Assembly: GCF_014256275.1 (NCBI RefSeq)
Contig: NZ_JACCFE010000004.1
Span: 124,001 to 188,000, forward strand
DNA from: Rhodococcus sp. 4CII
GTDB lineage: Bacteria > Actinomycetota > Actinomycetes > Mycobacteriales > Mycobacteriaceae
Direction of reading: 5' to 3'
DNA: 64,000 bases
The notes below the pieces were generated by a model, which saw nothing but the letters and a program-made list of their open reading frames with translations, searched no databases and was not told the DNA's origin. Below are positions 1 through 8,282 of this stretch, piece after piece. The stretch's first letter is position 1. Each line of letters opens with the position of its first letter. The position numbers and the translations under genes are program-made.

Positions 1-149
1 TGGCGTGTCTGGTGCTGCCCGCCGGAGCCATCGGTGACCGTTACGGGCGCCGCGGTGTGCTGGTGGCGGAGCTGGCGGTCCTCGCTCCCGGCCCCACCAC
101 CCGCCGCTCGCGCGCACCACGTCCGCAGGCCTTCACCCCGTCCCCCTGA
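1..149 (+). pseudogene. Internally deleted remnant of a DHA2-type MFS transporter
   Basis: The frame from base 3 (already open at the window edge) reads through residues equivalent to about 69-92 of the intact transporter at 15097-16680, including the GDRYGRRG loop, then jumps directly to that protein's last ~30 residues (APGPTTRRS) and stops at 147-149. The jump lies in the 8-base word CTGGCGGT, present at both deletion ends in the intact gene, so this looks like an in-frame microhomology deletion of about 1.2 kb. Only one membrane loop survives, so it cannot transport. The beginning is outside the window. Confidence 0.85.
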
Positions 150-342
150 GAGTGCATCTGGCAAACTCCGGTTCCGGTCACGCCGTGCGGGCGAGTCGGC
201 GCCCGACCTGCAAGGCCTAAGGAGAGGCCGCGCGCTGACGCTGTGATCCCGATCGTTCGCGGTGGTTCGGTCGCGGGTTCAACTCCCACTCACTCCCGGG
301 ACCTTCGAGCCCTTCTGGTGGGGTAGTGCAGGACTACCCGAC

Positions 343-1557
343 TCATCCGGTGGCCACCTTTAAACTCGACAGCCCGCGGAAGGACAGCCCGGTACGCCAG
401 CGAGGCTGCTCGACGAGCCCGAGACCGGGAAAACGGGCCACCAGGAGCGGGAACAGTATGGATCCTTCGAGCCGGGCCAGCGGCGCGCCGAGACAGAAGT
501 GGATGCCGGCGCCGAACGACAACGGCGGGACCCCGGTTCGGGTGATGTCGAGCCTATCCGGGTCACAGAATCGGTCCGGGTCTCTGTTGGCCGCCCCGAG
601 CAGGGTCAATACGACCTGACCGGGATGTAGATCGACTCCTGCCAGCCGTGTCGGCTCGAGCACCGTGCGCCCGTTGGTCTGGACGGGGGAGTCGTAACGC
701 AACAATTCTTCGACGGCATTGCTCGCCAAGTCGGGCCTGGCACGCAGTTGGCGCATTTGGTCGGGGTGAGCGAGCAGCGCGGCGACGCCGTTGCCGATGA
801 GGTTTGTGGTGGTTTCGAACCCTGCGGCGAACAACAGAATCGCGGTGCCGACGCATTCGTTGTCATCCAAGACGTCGTCGCCGTGCGCGACGGCGAGTCG
901 GCTGAGTAGGTCATCGGCGGGGCGGGCGCGTTTGACCGCCAACAGGTCAGCGAAATACGTGGCAAGTTGGTCTTCGGCTTCACAGGCGGCGGTCAGAGCC
1001 TCAACATTGGCTCCGGGTTCCAGCGAGGCGAGCAGGGCACGCACCAGGGGCGCGGCTACTGCCCGATCGGCCATGGGAACCCCCAGAAGTTCGCCTATCA
1101 CATTCACAGGCAGCGGGAGCGCCAGATCGGTGATGATGTCGACGAAGACCTGTTCCTCCATGACGTTGAGCAGGTGATGGATCTGTGTGATGACGCGGCT
1201 GCGCAACTCGTCAATGTGCCGAGGGGTGAACACGTCGGCGACCAGCCGACGCAGCCGGTGGTGGTCAGGGGGGTTGCGGAACAGCATGGTGCGCCGGAAT
1301 CGATGCATGGCCCGACGTTGCAACTCTTCGGGGATCTCGGACAAGCCGAAGCCCAGCGACTCGTCGGCCTTGCCGAGGCTGCGGTCGCGGAGCGCCGCCG
1401 CGCAGTCGTCGTAGCGACTCAACACCAGCACCCCCGATCGTGTAACCAAGACGGGTCGCGTCTCCCGCAGTCGTCGGAACGCCTCGTAAGGTCCGGCTGC
1501 GCCGTGATCGGTGAGCAAGGCGTCCAGGAGCAGTTCCCTCTCGGTCGGTACGGTCAT
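343..1557 (-). CDS. Cytochrome P450 (404 aa), last gene of the catabolic operon
   Basis: Soluble bacterial P450 monooxygenase, expected to receive electrons from the ferredoxin/reductase pair encoded upstream. Diagnostic parts are visible: I-helix oxygen-activation motif AAGFETTTN (about residues 244-252), K-helix EELLR (283-287) and haem loop FGAGIHFCLG with thiolate Cys355. The length of 404 aa is typical of class I actinobacterial P450s. Its ATG overlaps the stop of the upstream thioesterase as ATGA (1554-1557), implying translational coupling. It is not close to the other two P450s of the operon in sequence. It probably oxidises a later intermediate or a side chain, but the substrate cannot be read from sequence. 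The P450 assignment is certain; the role is inferred. Confidence 0.93.
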   Translation of the reverse strand: MTVPTERELLLDALLTDHGAAGPYEAFRRLRETRPVLVTRSGVLVLSRYDDCAAALRDRSLGKADESLGFGLSEIPEELQRRAMHRFRRTMLFRNPPDHHRLRRLVADVFTPRHIDELRSRVITQIHHLLNVMEEQVFVDIITDLALPLPVNVIGELLGVPMADRAVAAPLVRALLASLEPGANVEALTAACEAEDQLATYFADLLAVKRARPADDLLSRLAVAHGDDVLDDNECVGTAILLFAAGFETTTNLIGNGVAALLAHPDQMRQLRARPDLASNAVEELLRYDSPVQTNGRTVLEPTRLAGVDLHPGQVVLTLLGAANRDPDRFCDPDRLDITRTGVPPLSFGAGIHFCLGAPLARLEGSILFPLLVARFPGLGLVEQPRWRTGLSFRGLSSLKVATG

Positions 1558-2084
1558 GCCTGCCTCCTAGCATTCGCCTGCGACTGCAGGAAATGTTCGA
1601 CCTCGACCACGATGAACAGGGCGGTCGCCGTGGCGACCGAGCGACCCTCTATATCCTCGATCCTGGCCGCGAGATTCAATTTCCGGCCATCGCGAGACCG
1701 TATATCGGCGTGCAGGGTGTAGGGAGTGGCGAGCAGAACCGGCGCGAGATAGTCGAGGTCGAGCCGGCGCGTCACGGCGAGTTCGCCGACCGTGTAGAGC
1801 AGGAAGCCGAACAGGTCGTCGATTACGGTCGCCACCGCGCCGCCGTGTGCTATCCCGGGCGCTCCTACGTGACGCTGGTCGAAAAGGTGGTGAGCAACGA
1901 CGCCGTCTCCGCAACGCCGTACCGACAGGGCATGCCCGTGCGGGTTCGCCGGCCCGCAACCAAGACAGTTGGGATGGTGGGGCGGCAACTCAGGCGAGCC
2001 AGATTCCAGGAGCCGGAACGAGCGCACCCAGTCCTCCATGTCGGGGTCGGACGACCCGCCGACCGCATCCGAAGCCTTGCCCAT
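1554..2084 (-). CDS. Hotdog-fold (PaaI-type) acyl-CoA thioesterase, 176 aa
   Basis: Acyl-CoA thioester hydrolase of the PaaI/4HBT group, likely releasing acids or recycling CoA in the pathway. The hotdog core is the IAHGGAVATVIDDLFG segment in the middle of the protein, preceded by a CLGCGPANPHG motif that is typical of this actinobacterial subgroup. The start was chosen at ATG 2084 because AGGAAGG lies about 8 bases upstream; a longer frame to 2321 exists but lacks coding character. The gene overlaps the P450 start by ATGA. A close paralogue lies at 17166-17792, with most of the core identical. About 280 bp separate it from the acyl-CoA synthetase, the largest gap in the operon, so it may have its own promoter. 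Confidence 0.85.
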   Translation of the reverse strand: MGKASDAVGGSSDPDMEDWVRSFRLLESGSPELPPHHPNCLGCGPANPHGHALSVRRCGDGVVAHHLFDQRHVGAPGIAHGGAVATVIDDLFGFLLYTVGELAVTRRLDLDYLAPVLLATPYTLHADIRSRDGRKLNLAARIEDIEGRSVATATALFIVVEVEHFLQSQANARRQA

Positions 2085-2365
2085 GGTCAGACCTTCCTGT
2101 CGATGAAACCGCGCCCAACACCGGTCTCGAGTGTGACCGTTATGCAAATACCCCTGGCGCACTCCGGGGAGCGCGGTGGCAGCCTGTGGCCCAACTCCAC
2201 CTTGGCCAGGGCGAGGTGTGCCGTCCACCGGGAGATCACTGCCCCATCTCTCCTGGGCGTCTCCTTCACCGGTGCCGTAGTGCGCGCGATGGTCGTGAGA
2301 ACTTCCCGCCCCGCGTATCAATTTCTCTGCTCCGTCCTACCCAGATCTGCGGCTGGAGAGGATTC

Positions 2366-3997
2366 CTAGATTTCGATGACGGCCAGCTCTCCTTCGGCGT
2401 GCAGGGAGCGCAGGCGCTTCTTGTCGAACTTGCCGACCGAGGTCTTGGGTACCTCGGAGATGAAGCACCATCGCTCAGGCAGCCACCACTTGGCGACCTT
2501 GCCGTCGAGGAAGTCGCGCAGATGAGCAGGTGTGGGCTCGCGACCGTCACGTACGACGATCACCGCGAGGGGACGTTCTTGCCACTTCTCGTCCGGCACC
2601 CCGATCACAGATGCCTCGAGCACGTCGGGGTGACCGGCAAGCAGCAGCTCGAGCTCGACCGAGGAGATCCACTCCCCGCCGGACTTGATCACGTCCTTGG
2701 TGCGGTCGGTCAGCGTGACGAAACTGCGTTCGTCGATCCGCCCGACGTCGCCGGTGCGCAACCAACCTTCCTGAAACTTCTCACCGTGATGCTCCTCGCC
2801 GACGTACGAGCCGGTGATCCAGGGTCCCCGCGCCTGCAGCTCACCGACCGCTTCGCCGTCGTGCGGGAGCTCATTGCCCGCGTCGTCGACGATCCTCAGC
2901 TCCACTCCTGCAACCGGACGGCCCTGGGTGGCGCGCAGGCGCCACCGCTCCTGCACGTCGAGCGATGCCGGCGGACGAGCGATGGCGGCCAGCGGCGAGG
3001 TTTCGGTCATTCCCCACGCCTGGACGACCTGCACGCCGTACTTTTCCTCGAAGGCCTTCATCAGGTGAACGGGCACTGCGGAGCCACCGCAGGCGACCAG
3101 GCTGAGAGAGGAGACGTCGTAGCTGGGGTTAGCCTCCAAGAAGTTCAAGACGTCGTTCCAGATCGTCGGGACCGCGCCTGCGACGGTTGGCTTCTGGGCG
3201 TCGATGAGCCGCACCAGCGGCTCGGCCTGTAGAAACCTGTCAGGCATCAGCAGGTCGGTGCCTGCCATGAGGGCGGCATAGACCAGTCCCCAGGCGTTGG
3301 CATGGAACATCGGCACGATGGCGAGGATCCGGTCATCGCAGCTGACTCGCAGTCCGTCGGCGGCGCAGGCCGCCATCGAGTGCAGGTAGGTCGACCGGTG
3401 GCTATAAGCGACACCTTTGGGGTTGCCGGTGGTGCCGGAGGTGTAACACATGGCGGCTGCTGACTGCTCATCGAGGTCGGGCCAGTCGAACGTCTCGGGC
3501 TGAGCGGAGATGAACTCCTCGTAACCCACGACCATGAGCCCGTCACGGTGCAGCGGGGCGAGGTCCACCTCGCCGGTCACGACGACGGTGTGCACGCTGG
3601 TGAGCTGCAGCAGCACGGGGGTCAGCAGGGGGACCAGGCTTCCATCGAGAATGACGACCCGGTCCTCGGCGTGGTTGCCGATGTAGACAAGTTGGTCTGA
3701 GGTGAGACGTAGGTTGAGGGTGTGCAGCACCGCGCCCATCGAGGGCACCGCACAGTAGGCCTCCACATGCTCCTGGTTGTTCCACATAAAGGTCGCAACA
3801 CGCTCATCGCCTGTGATCCCGCATCCGCGCAACGCGTTGGCCAACTGGGCGGCCCTCCGTCCGACTTCAGCGAACGTGCCGACCTTCACGCTCCCGTCGG
3901 GCTGCAAGGTCCGCACGGTCGCCGAGCCATGCACACTCGAGCCGTGGCGCAGAATCGCCGCAGTTGTCAACGGGACGTTCATCATCGTGCTCTGCAT
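2366..3997 (-). CDS. Acyl-CoA synthetase (AMP-forming ligase), 543 aa
   Basis: ATP-dependent carboxylate-CoA ligase of the ANL superfamily, which would activate the acid made by the aldehyde dehydrogenase of this operon. Motifs are the phosphate-binding YTSGTTGNPKG (185-195), the adenine-binding WGMTETSP (328-335), the hinge-side RTGD (414-417) and a C-terminal catalytic Lys in KTSVGKFDKK (about 518-527). The length matches medium- and long-chain fatty acyl-CoA ligases (FadD and AlkK-like). GAAGGA sits 6 bases before the chosen ATG. It is separated by about 80 bp from the BtrH-type gene upstream and by 281 bp from the thioesterase downstream. Chain-length preference cannot be deduced. Confidence 0.93.
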   Translation of the reverse strand: MQSTMMNVPLTTAAILRHGSSVHGSATVRTLQPDGSVKVGTFAEVGRRAAQLANALRGCGITGDERVATFMWNNQEHVEAYCAVPSMGAVLHTLNLRLTSDQLVYIGNHAEDRVVILDGSLVPLLTPVLLQLTSVHTVVVTGEVDLAPLHRDGLMVVGYEEFISAQPETFDWPDLDEQSAAAMCYTSGTTGNPKGVAYSHRSTYLHSMAACAADGLRVSCDDRILAIVPMFHANAWGLVYAALMAGTDLLMPDRFLQAEPLVRLIDAQKPTVAGAVPTIWNDVLNFLEANPSYDVSSLSLVACGGSAVPVHLMKAFEEKYGVQVVQAWGMTETSPLAAIARPPASLDVQERWRLRATQGRPVAGVELRIVDDAGNELPHDGEAVGELQARGPWITGSYVGEEHHGEKFQEGWLRTGDVGRIDERSFVTLTDRTKDVIKSGGEWISSVELELLLAGHPDVLEASVIGVPDEKWQERPLAVIVVRDGREPTPAHLRDFLDGKVAKWWLPERWCFISEVPKTSVGKFDKKRLRSLHAEGELAVIEI

Positions 3998-4080
3998 AAC
4001 ATTCCTTCATTCAAGAGTGCCTTCGAACGAACAGCGATCCGGAGATCGATTCGCCGAGCGTCCCGGGGACTAGTGGGCTG

Positions 4081-5148
4081 TCACCGATCTGCAGCCGTCA
4101 GCGAGCTTGAAGCGAACTCCAGGGACTCGACCAGGTCCAACTCGAGTTCTGGCAGCCGGCTAGCCGCCATGGCCACCCCGGCCACGCGAGCTCGCACATC
4201 TACGTCGCGCTGGATCCCGGCACGTGCAGTCTCGGTCCATGCCTGCGCACAACGGCTGGCGGCGACAGCGAGGTCTGCGGTGGCGAGGTCACCGGTCAGA
4301 CGTGCGACATCCGCGCAGCCATCGGCGAGCAACCGGCGGAACAGCCCGCCGCCGGTGCCTGCCTTCTCGATGAAAGCGCTCAGGCTGAACAGGAGGATCT
4401 CGAGGTCGCCTACCGGAAGGTCGGCCCAGGTCCGAACGTCGGCCGCCAGCTGCGCGACCGCAGCTAAGCCCTCGGCCCCGGCCGTCGCTGTCGTGAGATC
4501 GACGATCCCCGGCTGCGACGGGCGGCGCATGCTGGCCGCGGACTGGCGAAATGCCTCTGCCGCCACTCCTGCCACGTCCGGCAGCGCGCCCGGCCAGGTG
4601 ATGCGGTACGTGCAGTGGCGCGTCGGTTGTGGGAAGGACGTCGAAGACCGCGCCCGAGCCAGGGCATCGAGCGGGACTTCCTGCACCTCGGCGCGGTCAT
4701 TGTCTACGACAAAGGCAATCCCCTTGGCCTCGTCGTAGCCGATCACCACGATGTCGTGGCGACTCATCTGTAACTGGACCCGCAGGTACGGCAGCTCGGC
4801 GATGTCGCCCCACACCAGGCTGGGTCTGCCTGCGTCGATCTCGTCGAGAACCCACGACCAGCCCTCGCGGGGATCGTCGGTGGTGAGAACGTGGACCTGT
4901 CCGCCGAGCCGGCGGGGTAGATCGATTTCGAAGTCGGCGCCTCGTCCTACCAGGTACAGCGGTGGAACGAGGTCGCTCGATGGGAGGTACGCTAGCCCCA
5001 GCGCGCCGCCGAGCGCGAACACCAGACCTTCATCGGGCGGTCCGTCCCACCCCAGACCCTGCCAGTGCAGAAGATCCCGCATTGCGCCAGAACCACAGTG
5101 CCCCCCCATCTGATGGGGGTAGTCCTTGATCAGGGTCCTGCGGGGCAT
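4081..5148 (-). CDS. BtrH N-terminal / DUF4872-type protein, 355 aa
   Basis: The N-terminal half resembles the BtrH family, papain-like acyl or peptidyl transferases first known from butirosin biosynthesis. HCGSGAMRDLL (17-27) places Cys18 on the first helix and MSRHDIVVIGYDE (128-140) supplies His131, followed by FVVDND as a probable acidic or Asn partner. The C-terminal ~150 residues are helical and match the DUF4872 pattern usually fused to this domain. GAGGAAG lies 5-6 bases before ATG 5148. A transferase of this kind is unexpected between an SDR and an acyl-CoA ligase in an oxidation operon. It could move an acyl group made here onto an unknown acceptor. Family assignment is good; function is open. 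Confidence 0.75.
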   Translation of the reverse strand: MPRRTLIKDYPHQMGGHCGSGAMRDLLHWQGLGWDGPPDEGLVFALGGALGLAYLPSSDLVPPLYLVGRGADFEIDLPRRLGGQVHVLTTDDPREGWSWVLDEIDAGRPSLVWGDIAELPYLRVQLQMSRHDIVVIGYDEAKGIAFVVDNDRAEVQEVPLDALARARSSTSFPQPTRHCTYRITWPGALPDVAGVAAEAFRQSAASMRRPSQPGIVDLTTATAGAEGLAAVAQLAADVRTWADLPVGDLEILLFSLSAFIEKAGTGGGLFRRLLADGCADVARLTGDLATADLAVAASRCAQAWTETARAGIQRDVDVRARVAGVAMAASRLPELELDLVESLEFASSSLTAADR

Positions 5149-5197
5149 GTTGCTTCCTCTTCGGGTGGAGGGGCGGACGATGGGTTCGACGACTAGG

Positions 5198-6034
5198 TCA
5201 GTTGTTCCGGATTCTGTCCAGGTAGGCCTGGCGGGCCCCCATGTCGACGTCGTCGAGGAACACCGAGTCCGTGTCCAGGGCCGATCCGAGCCTGGCGGCC
5301 AGCCGTCCGGGGACGAACTTCATCGCCGCGACCATGCCGCCTGCGAGGCGGGTGACGCGCACGAAGGGACGCGGGCTCTCGATTAGATCGGCTGTCACTC
5401 GAGCGATCTCCTCGGGCTCGGCGTTGCGCAGTCCCTTGGCTCCAGCTGTCCCAGCAACGAGCTCGGTGTTGGTGAACGTGGGCCGGACGGTGGACAGCTG
5501 GACCCCGGACTTGCGGTATTCCAGTCGTGCTGCCTCCGTGAATCCGATGACCGCGAACTTGGTGCCGCAATAGGTCGCCAGACCGGGCACGGCGAGCTCG
5601 CCGGCCAGTGATGCGGTGTTGATGATGTGCCCGGCACGCCGCGGCAGCATCCGCTGAAGGGCGAGCTTGGTCCCAAAGATGACTCCCAGGACGTTGATCT
5701 CGACCTGCCGCCGGGTCACCGCGTCGTCTTCCTCGTGGGCGTGCCCGGTGGGCATGATGCCCGCGTTGTTGATCAGCACGTCGAGGGGGCCGAGGTCCCC
5801 CTCGACCAGGTCGAGAAAGTCTCTGAACGAGTCAGGGTCGGTGACGTCGAGGCGGGTGACAACCTTCACCCCGAGCTCGGCGGCGGTCTCCTTGGCACGC
5901 GCCTCGTCGATGTCGCCGATGGCGACGCGGTGGCCTCGTCGGATCAGCTCCTTCGCGGTCTGGTAACCGATGCCGCGGGCTCCACCTGTGATCGCCACGG
6001 TCTTGGCGGCGGTGTGGGGGCTGTGCGTCGTCAC
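5198..6034 (-). CDS. Short-chain dehydrogenase/reductase, 278 aa
   Basis: NAD(P)-dependent oxidoreductase that could oxidise the alcohol made by a P450. The cofactor glycine motif TGGARGIG is at residues 16-23, NNAG at 89-92, catalytic Ser in INTAS (about 142) and YCGTK (Tyr155, Lys159). The start is GTG at 6034: it overlaps the aldehyde dehydrogenase stop as GTGA (6031-6034), and the longer upstream frame has no coding character. Classical SDR length. The tail after the fold (about residues 200-278) is longer than in minimal SDRs and rich in Arg and Ala, as in several actinobacterial SDRs. The position directly behind an aldehyde dehydrogenase supports an alcohol-oxidising role; reduction is also possible. 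Confidence 0.9.
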   Translation of the reverse strand: MTTHSPHTAAKTVAITGGARGIGYQTAKELIRRGHRVAIGDIDEARAKETAAELGVKVVTRLDVTDPDSFRDFLDLVEGDLGPLDVLINNAGIMPTGHAHEEDDAVTRRQVEINVLGVIFGTKLALQRMLPRRAGHIINTASLAGELAVPGLATYCGTKFAVIGFTEAARLEYRKSGVQLSTVRPTFTNTELVAGTAGAKGLRNAEPEEIARVTADLIESPRPFVRVTRLAGGMVAAMKFVPGRLAARLGSALDTDSVFLDDVDMGARQAYLDRIRNN

Positions 6035-7560
6035 TTGCTGTGCTCCTTGTTCAGGCCGAGGCGTTGCCGCAGGCCGCGACCGGCTGCCGCGCGCAACACT
6101 CTTCCGGCGATGGCCGCACGCCGGGAGGTGTACGGGTACCACGTGAGTTCTCGTGCCAGGACAGGGATCCGCGGCTCGGTCACCGCCTGGACCCGGCAGT
6201 ACTTGTGCAGCCCGTAGGCGCCGCCGAGCCGCGCACCGATACCTGAGGCCTTCCATCCACTGTGCGGCAGTGTGGTGGCGAAGAGGTTGCTGAAGACGTC
6301 GTTGATGTTGACCGCACCCGCATCCAGCCGTCGCGCGATGCGCTGCGCACGAGCATGGTCGCGGGTCCACACCGTCGCAGACAGGCCGTACGCCGAGTCG
6401 TTGGCCAGGCGGATGGCCTCGTCCTCATCCGCGGCCCGCATCACCGGGATCGTGGGGCCGAAGGTCTCCTCGGTCATGCAGGCCATCGTGTGGTCGACGC
6501 CGACCAGGACGGTCGGAGCGTAGTAGTTCCCGACCGCACTCCGGGTTCCGCCGGCCAGGACCCGCGCACCCGCCGCCACTGCCTGGCTGACGTGGCGATC
6601 GGCGATCTCGACCTGCCTCGCAGTGACCATCGCACCCACGTCGTCACCTGCCGCCGCACCCTGGGTCAGGGACCGCACCCGGTGCGTCAGCCGGGCCACG
6701 AACTCGTCGTAGATCTCAGAGACCACATACACCCGCTCGACGGAGATGCAGACCTGCCCCGCGTTGAACAGACCGCCCCACGCGATCCCCTCCACCGCAC
6801 GAGCAAGGTCGGCGTCCTCCAGCACGATCGCCGGATCCTTGCCGCCCAGCTCCAGGCTCACCGGCTTCAAGTGCTCGGCACAGCGGATCGCGACCGCCCG
6901 CCCGGTGGCTGTCGAGCCGGTGAACTGCACGAAGTCAGCGGCGTCCACCACCGCCGCACCCGCTTCGCCAGCACCCACAACATGCGCCAGAACCGGAGGG
7001 GCGCCGATCTCGTGCCAGCCCTCCACGACCCGCGCACACGTCAGTGGCGTCTCCTCCGAGGACTTCGCCAGGACCGCGCATCCGGCAGCCAACGCGGGCG
7101 CTGCATCCATGAGGAAGAGGGTGATCGGGAAGTTCCACGGCGTGATGAGCCCGACAACCGGGTACGGGTGGTAGGTCTTGGACAGCCGCTTCGGCAGACT
7201 CAGCAGACCCGAGGACCTGACCTGCTCGCCAGCGAGAAACTTCTCGGCATGGTTGGCGTAGTAGGTGATGAACTCACACGATGCTGCCGTCTCCACCAGG
7301 GCGTCAGGGCGCACCTTGCCCGTTTCGGCTTGCAGCAGGTCGGTGAGCTCGTCGGTGTGAGCCAGGATCCAGTCCCGCCAGCGATGCAACCATCTGGCGC
7401 GGTGCCGCGGGCCTGCTTCGGCCCACCCGACCTGAGCGCGGCGGAGGTCAGCCGCGATGCCGTTCACGGTCTCGCGATCATCGACGGGGACGGTTGCGAC
7501 CAGCCGGCCGTCGGCCGGGTTACGCACGTCCAAGGCGTCCGCTGTGGTCGCCGTGCTCAT
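6031..7560 (-). CDS. NAD(P)-dependent aldehyde dehydrogenase, 509 aa
   Basis: Oxidises an aldehyde to the acid, logically the step between the SDR and the acyl-CoA ligase encoded downstream. Conserved residues can be read: PWNFP with catalytic Asn143, FTGSTATG of the Rossmann fold (213-220), general base Glu237 in LELGGKDP, and nucleophile Cys271 in NAGQVCIS. Length is normal for the superfamily; the sequence style is that of succinate-semialdehyde or broad aldehyde dehydrogenases. Its start overlaps the stop of the transglutaminase-like gene as ATGA, and its stop overlaps the SDR start as GTGA, so three successive genes are translationally coupled. Confidence 0.94.
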   Translation of the reverse strand: MSTATTADALDVRNPADGRLVATVPVDDRETVNGIAADLRRAQVGWAEAGPRHRARWLHRWRDWILAHTDELTDLLQAETGKVRPDALVETAASCEFITYYANHAEKFLAGEQVRSSGLLSLPKRLSKTYHPYPVVGLITPWNFPITLFLMDAAPALAAGCAVLAKSSEETPLTCARVVEGWHEIGAPPVLAHVVGAGEAGAAVVDAADFVQFTGSTATGRAVAIRCAEHLKPVSLELGGKDPAIVLEDADLARAVEGIAWGGLFNAGQVCISVERVYVVSEIYDEFVARLTHRVRSLTQGAAAGDDVGAMVTARQVEIADRHVSQAVAAGARVLAGGTRSAVGNYYAPTVLVGVDHTMACMTEETFGPTIPVMRAADEDEAIRLANDSAYGLSATVWTRDHARAQRIARRLDAGAVNINDVFSNLFATTLPHSGWKASGIGARLGGAYGLHKYCRVQAVTEPRIPVLARELTWYPYTSRRAAIAGRVLRAAAGRGLRQRLGLNKEHSK

Positions 7561-8282
7561 CGGGCCTCCAGGGGTGAGTGGGGCCCGCGGGAGATCCCGT
7601 CGGGCTGGGCGCGGCTGGCGGGTGTGTCGGTGAAAGCGTCAGCGATCACGTGAGCGCACTTAAAGATCAGCGGTCCATAGGTGTGCCGAAGCTCGGTCAG
7701 GATCGCGTTCAAAGGCAGGTCGTCGAAGACGCCGCGCTCGCGGACGTACTCCATATGCTGGGCTCCGTCGGCGGTGAAGGCGTGCAGGAGGGCGTCGCGC
7801 TCGCCGTCGAAATCCACCGGCGGCACACCGAAACGCGCACACAACTCGGTGTTGAACGCCGGCGTCGCCTTCAACCACCGGCCGTCGATGTAGAGATGGC
7901 TGTAGCCGTGATAGACGAACAGGTCTGTGCCGCCCATGAGCGCTCGCAACGCTTCGGTCTGCAAATGATTTCGGACGTCGGCAAAGCCCAGCAGCGCCGG
8001 AATCCCTGCCGCACGGCACACCGCGGTCAAGAGCACCGCCTTCGGGACGCAATAGGCGCGCCCGGTCTCGAGGACGAAGCTCGCTCGATAATGGGCGGGA
8101 TCGTCCGACACCGTGTAGGGGTCGTACCAGATCTGGTCGCGGACGGCGGCGAAGAGGCGCTTCGCCTTGTCCCGGTCGGTGCTCGCATCCCCAACCGCGG
8201 CGGCGGTGAACGCCCGGACGGACTCGTGCTCGATGTCGAGGAAGTCGGTCGCCCCCAAGTACGCCACCGGTGCCTGATTCAT
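7557..8282 (-). CDS. Transglutaminase-like cysteine-fold protein, 241 aa
   Basis: Transglutaminase-core protein: nucleophile Cys78 in GRAYCVPKA, followed by YHGYSHLYIDGRW with His129. The position where the third triad residue normally stands reads LKATPAFN, without the usual Asp, as in some actinobacterial members. Bacterial relatives cleave or transfer amide bonds, or act as non-catalytic folds. The start is ATG 8282, overlapping the stop of the P450 upstream (ATGA, 8279-8282); the longer frame to 8342 was rejected for that reason. Its coupling on both sides shows it is an integral operon member, but a role in an alkane/terpenoid oxidation pathway is not established. Confidence 0.8.
   Translation of the reverse strand: MNQAPVAYLGATDFLDIEHESVRAFTAAAVGDASTDRDKAKRLFAAVRDQIWYDPYTVSDDPAHYRASFVLETGRAYCVPKAVLLTAVCRAAGIPALLGFADVRNHLQTEALRALMGGTDLFVYHGYSHLYIDGRWLKATPAFNTELCARFGVPPVDFDGERDALLHAFTADGAQHMEYVRERGVFDDLPLNAILTELRHTYGPLIFKCAHVIADAFTDTPASRAQPDGISRGPHSPLEAR

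Noticed and set aside
2087..2269. 60-codon minus-strand frame between the CoA ligase and the thioesterase
   Set aside because: No motif; it overlaps the probable leader of the thioesterase, and no coding bias is seen.
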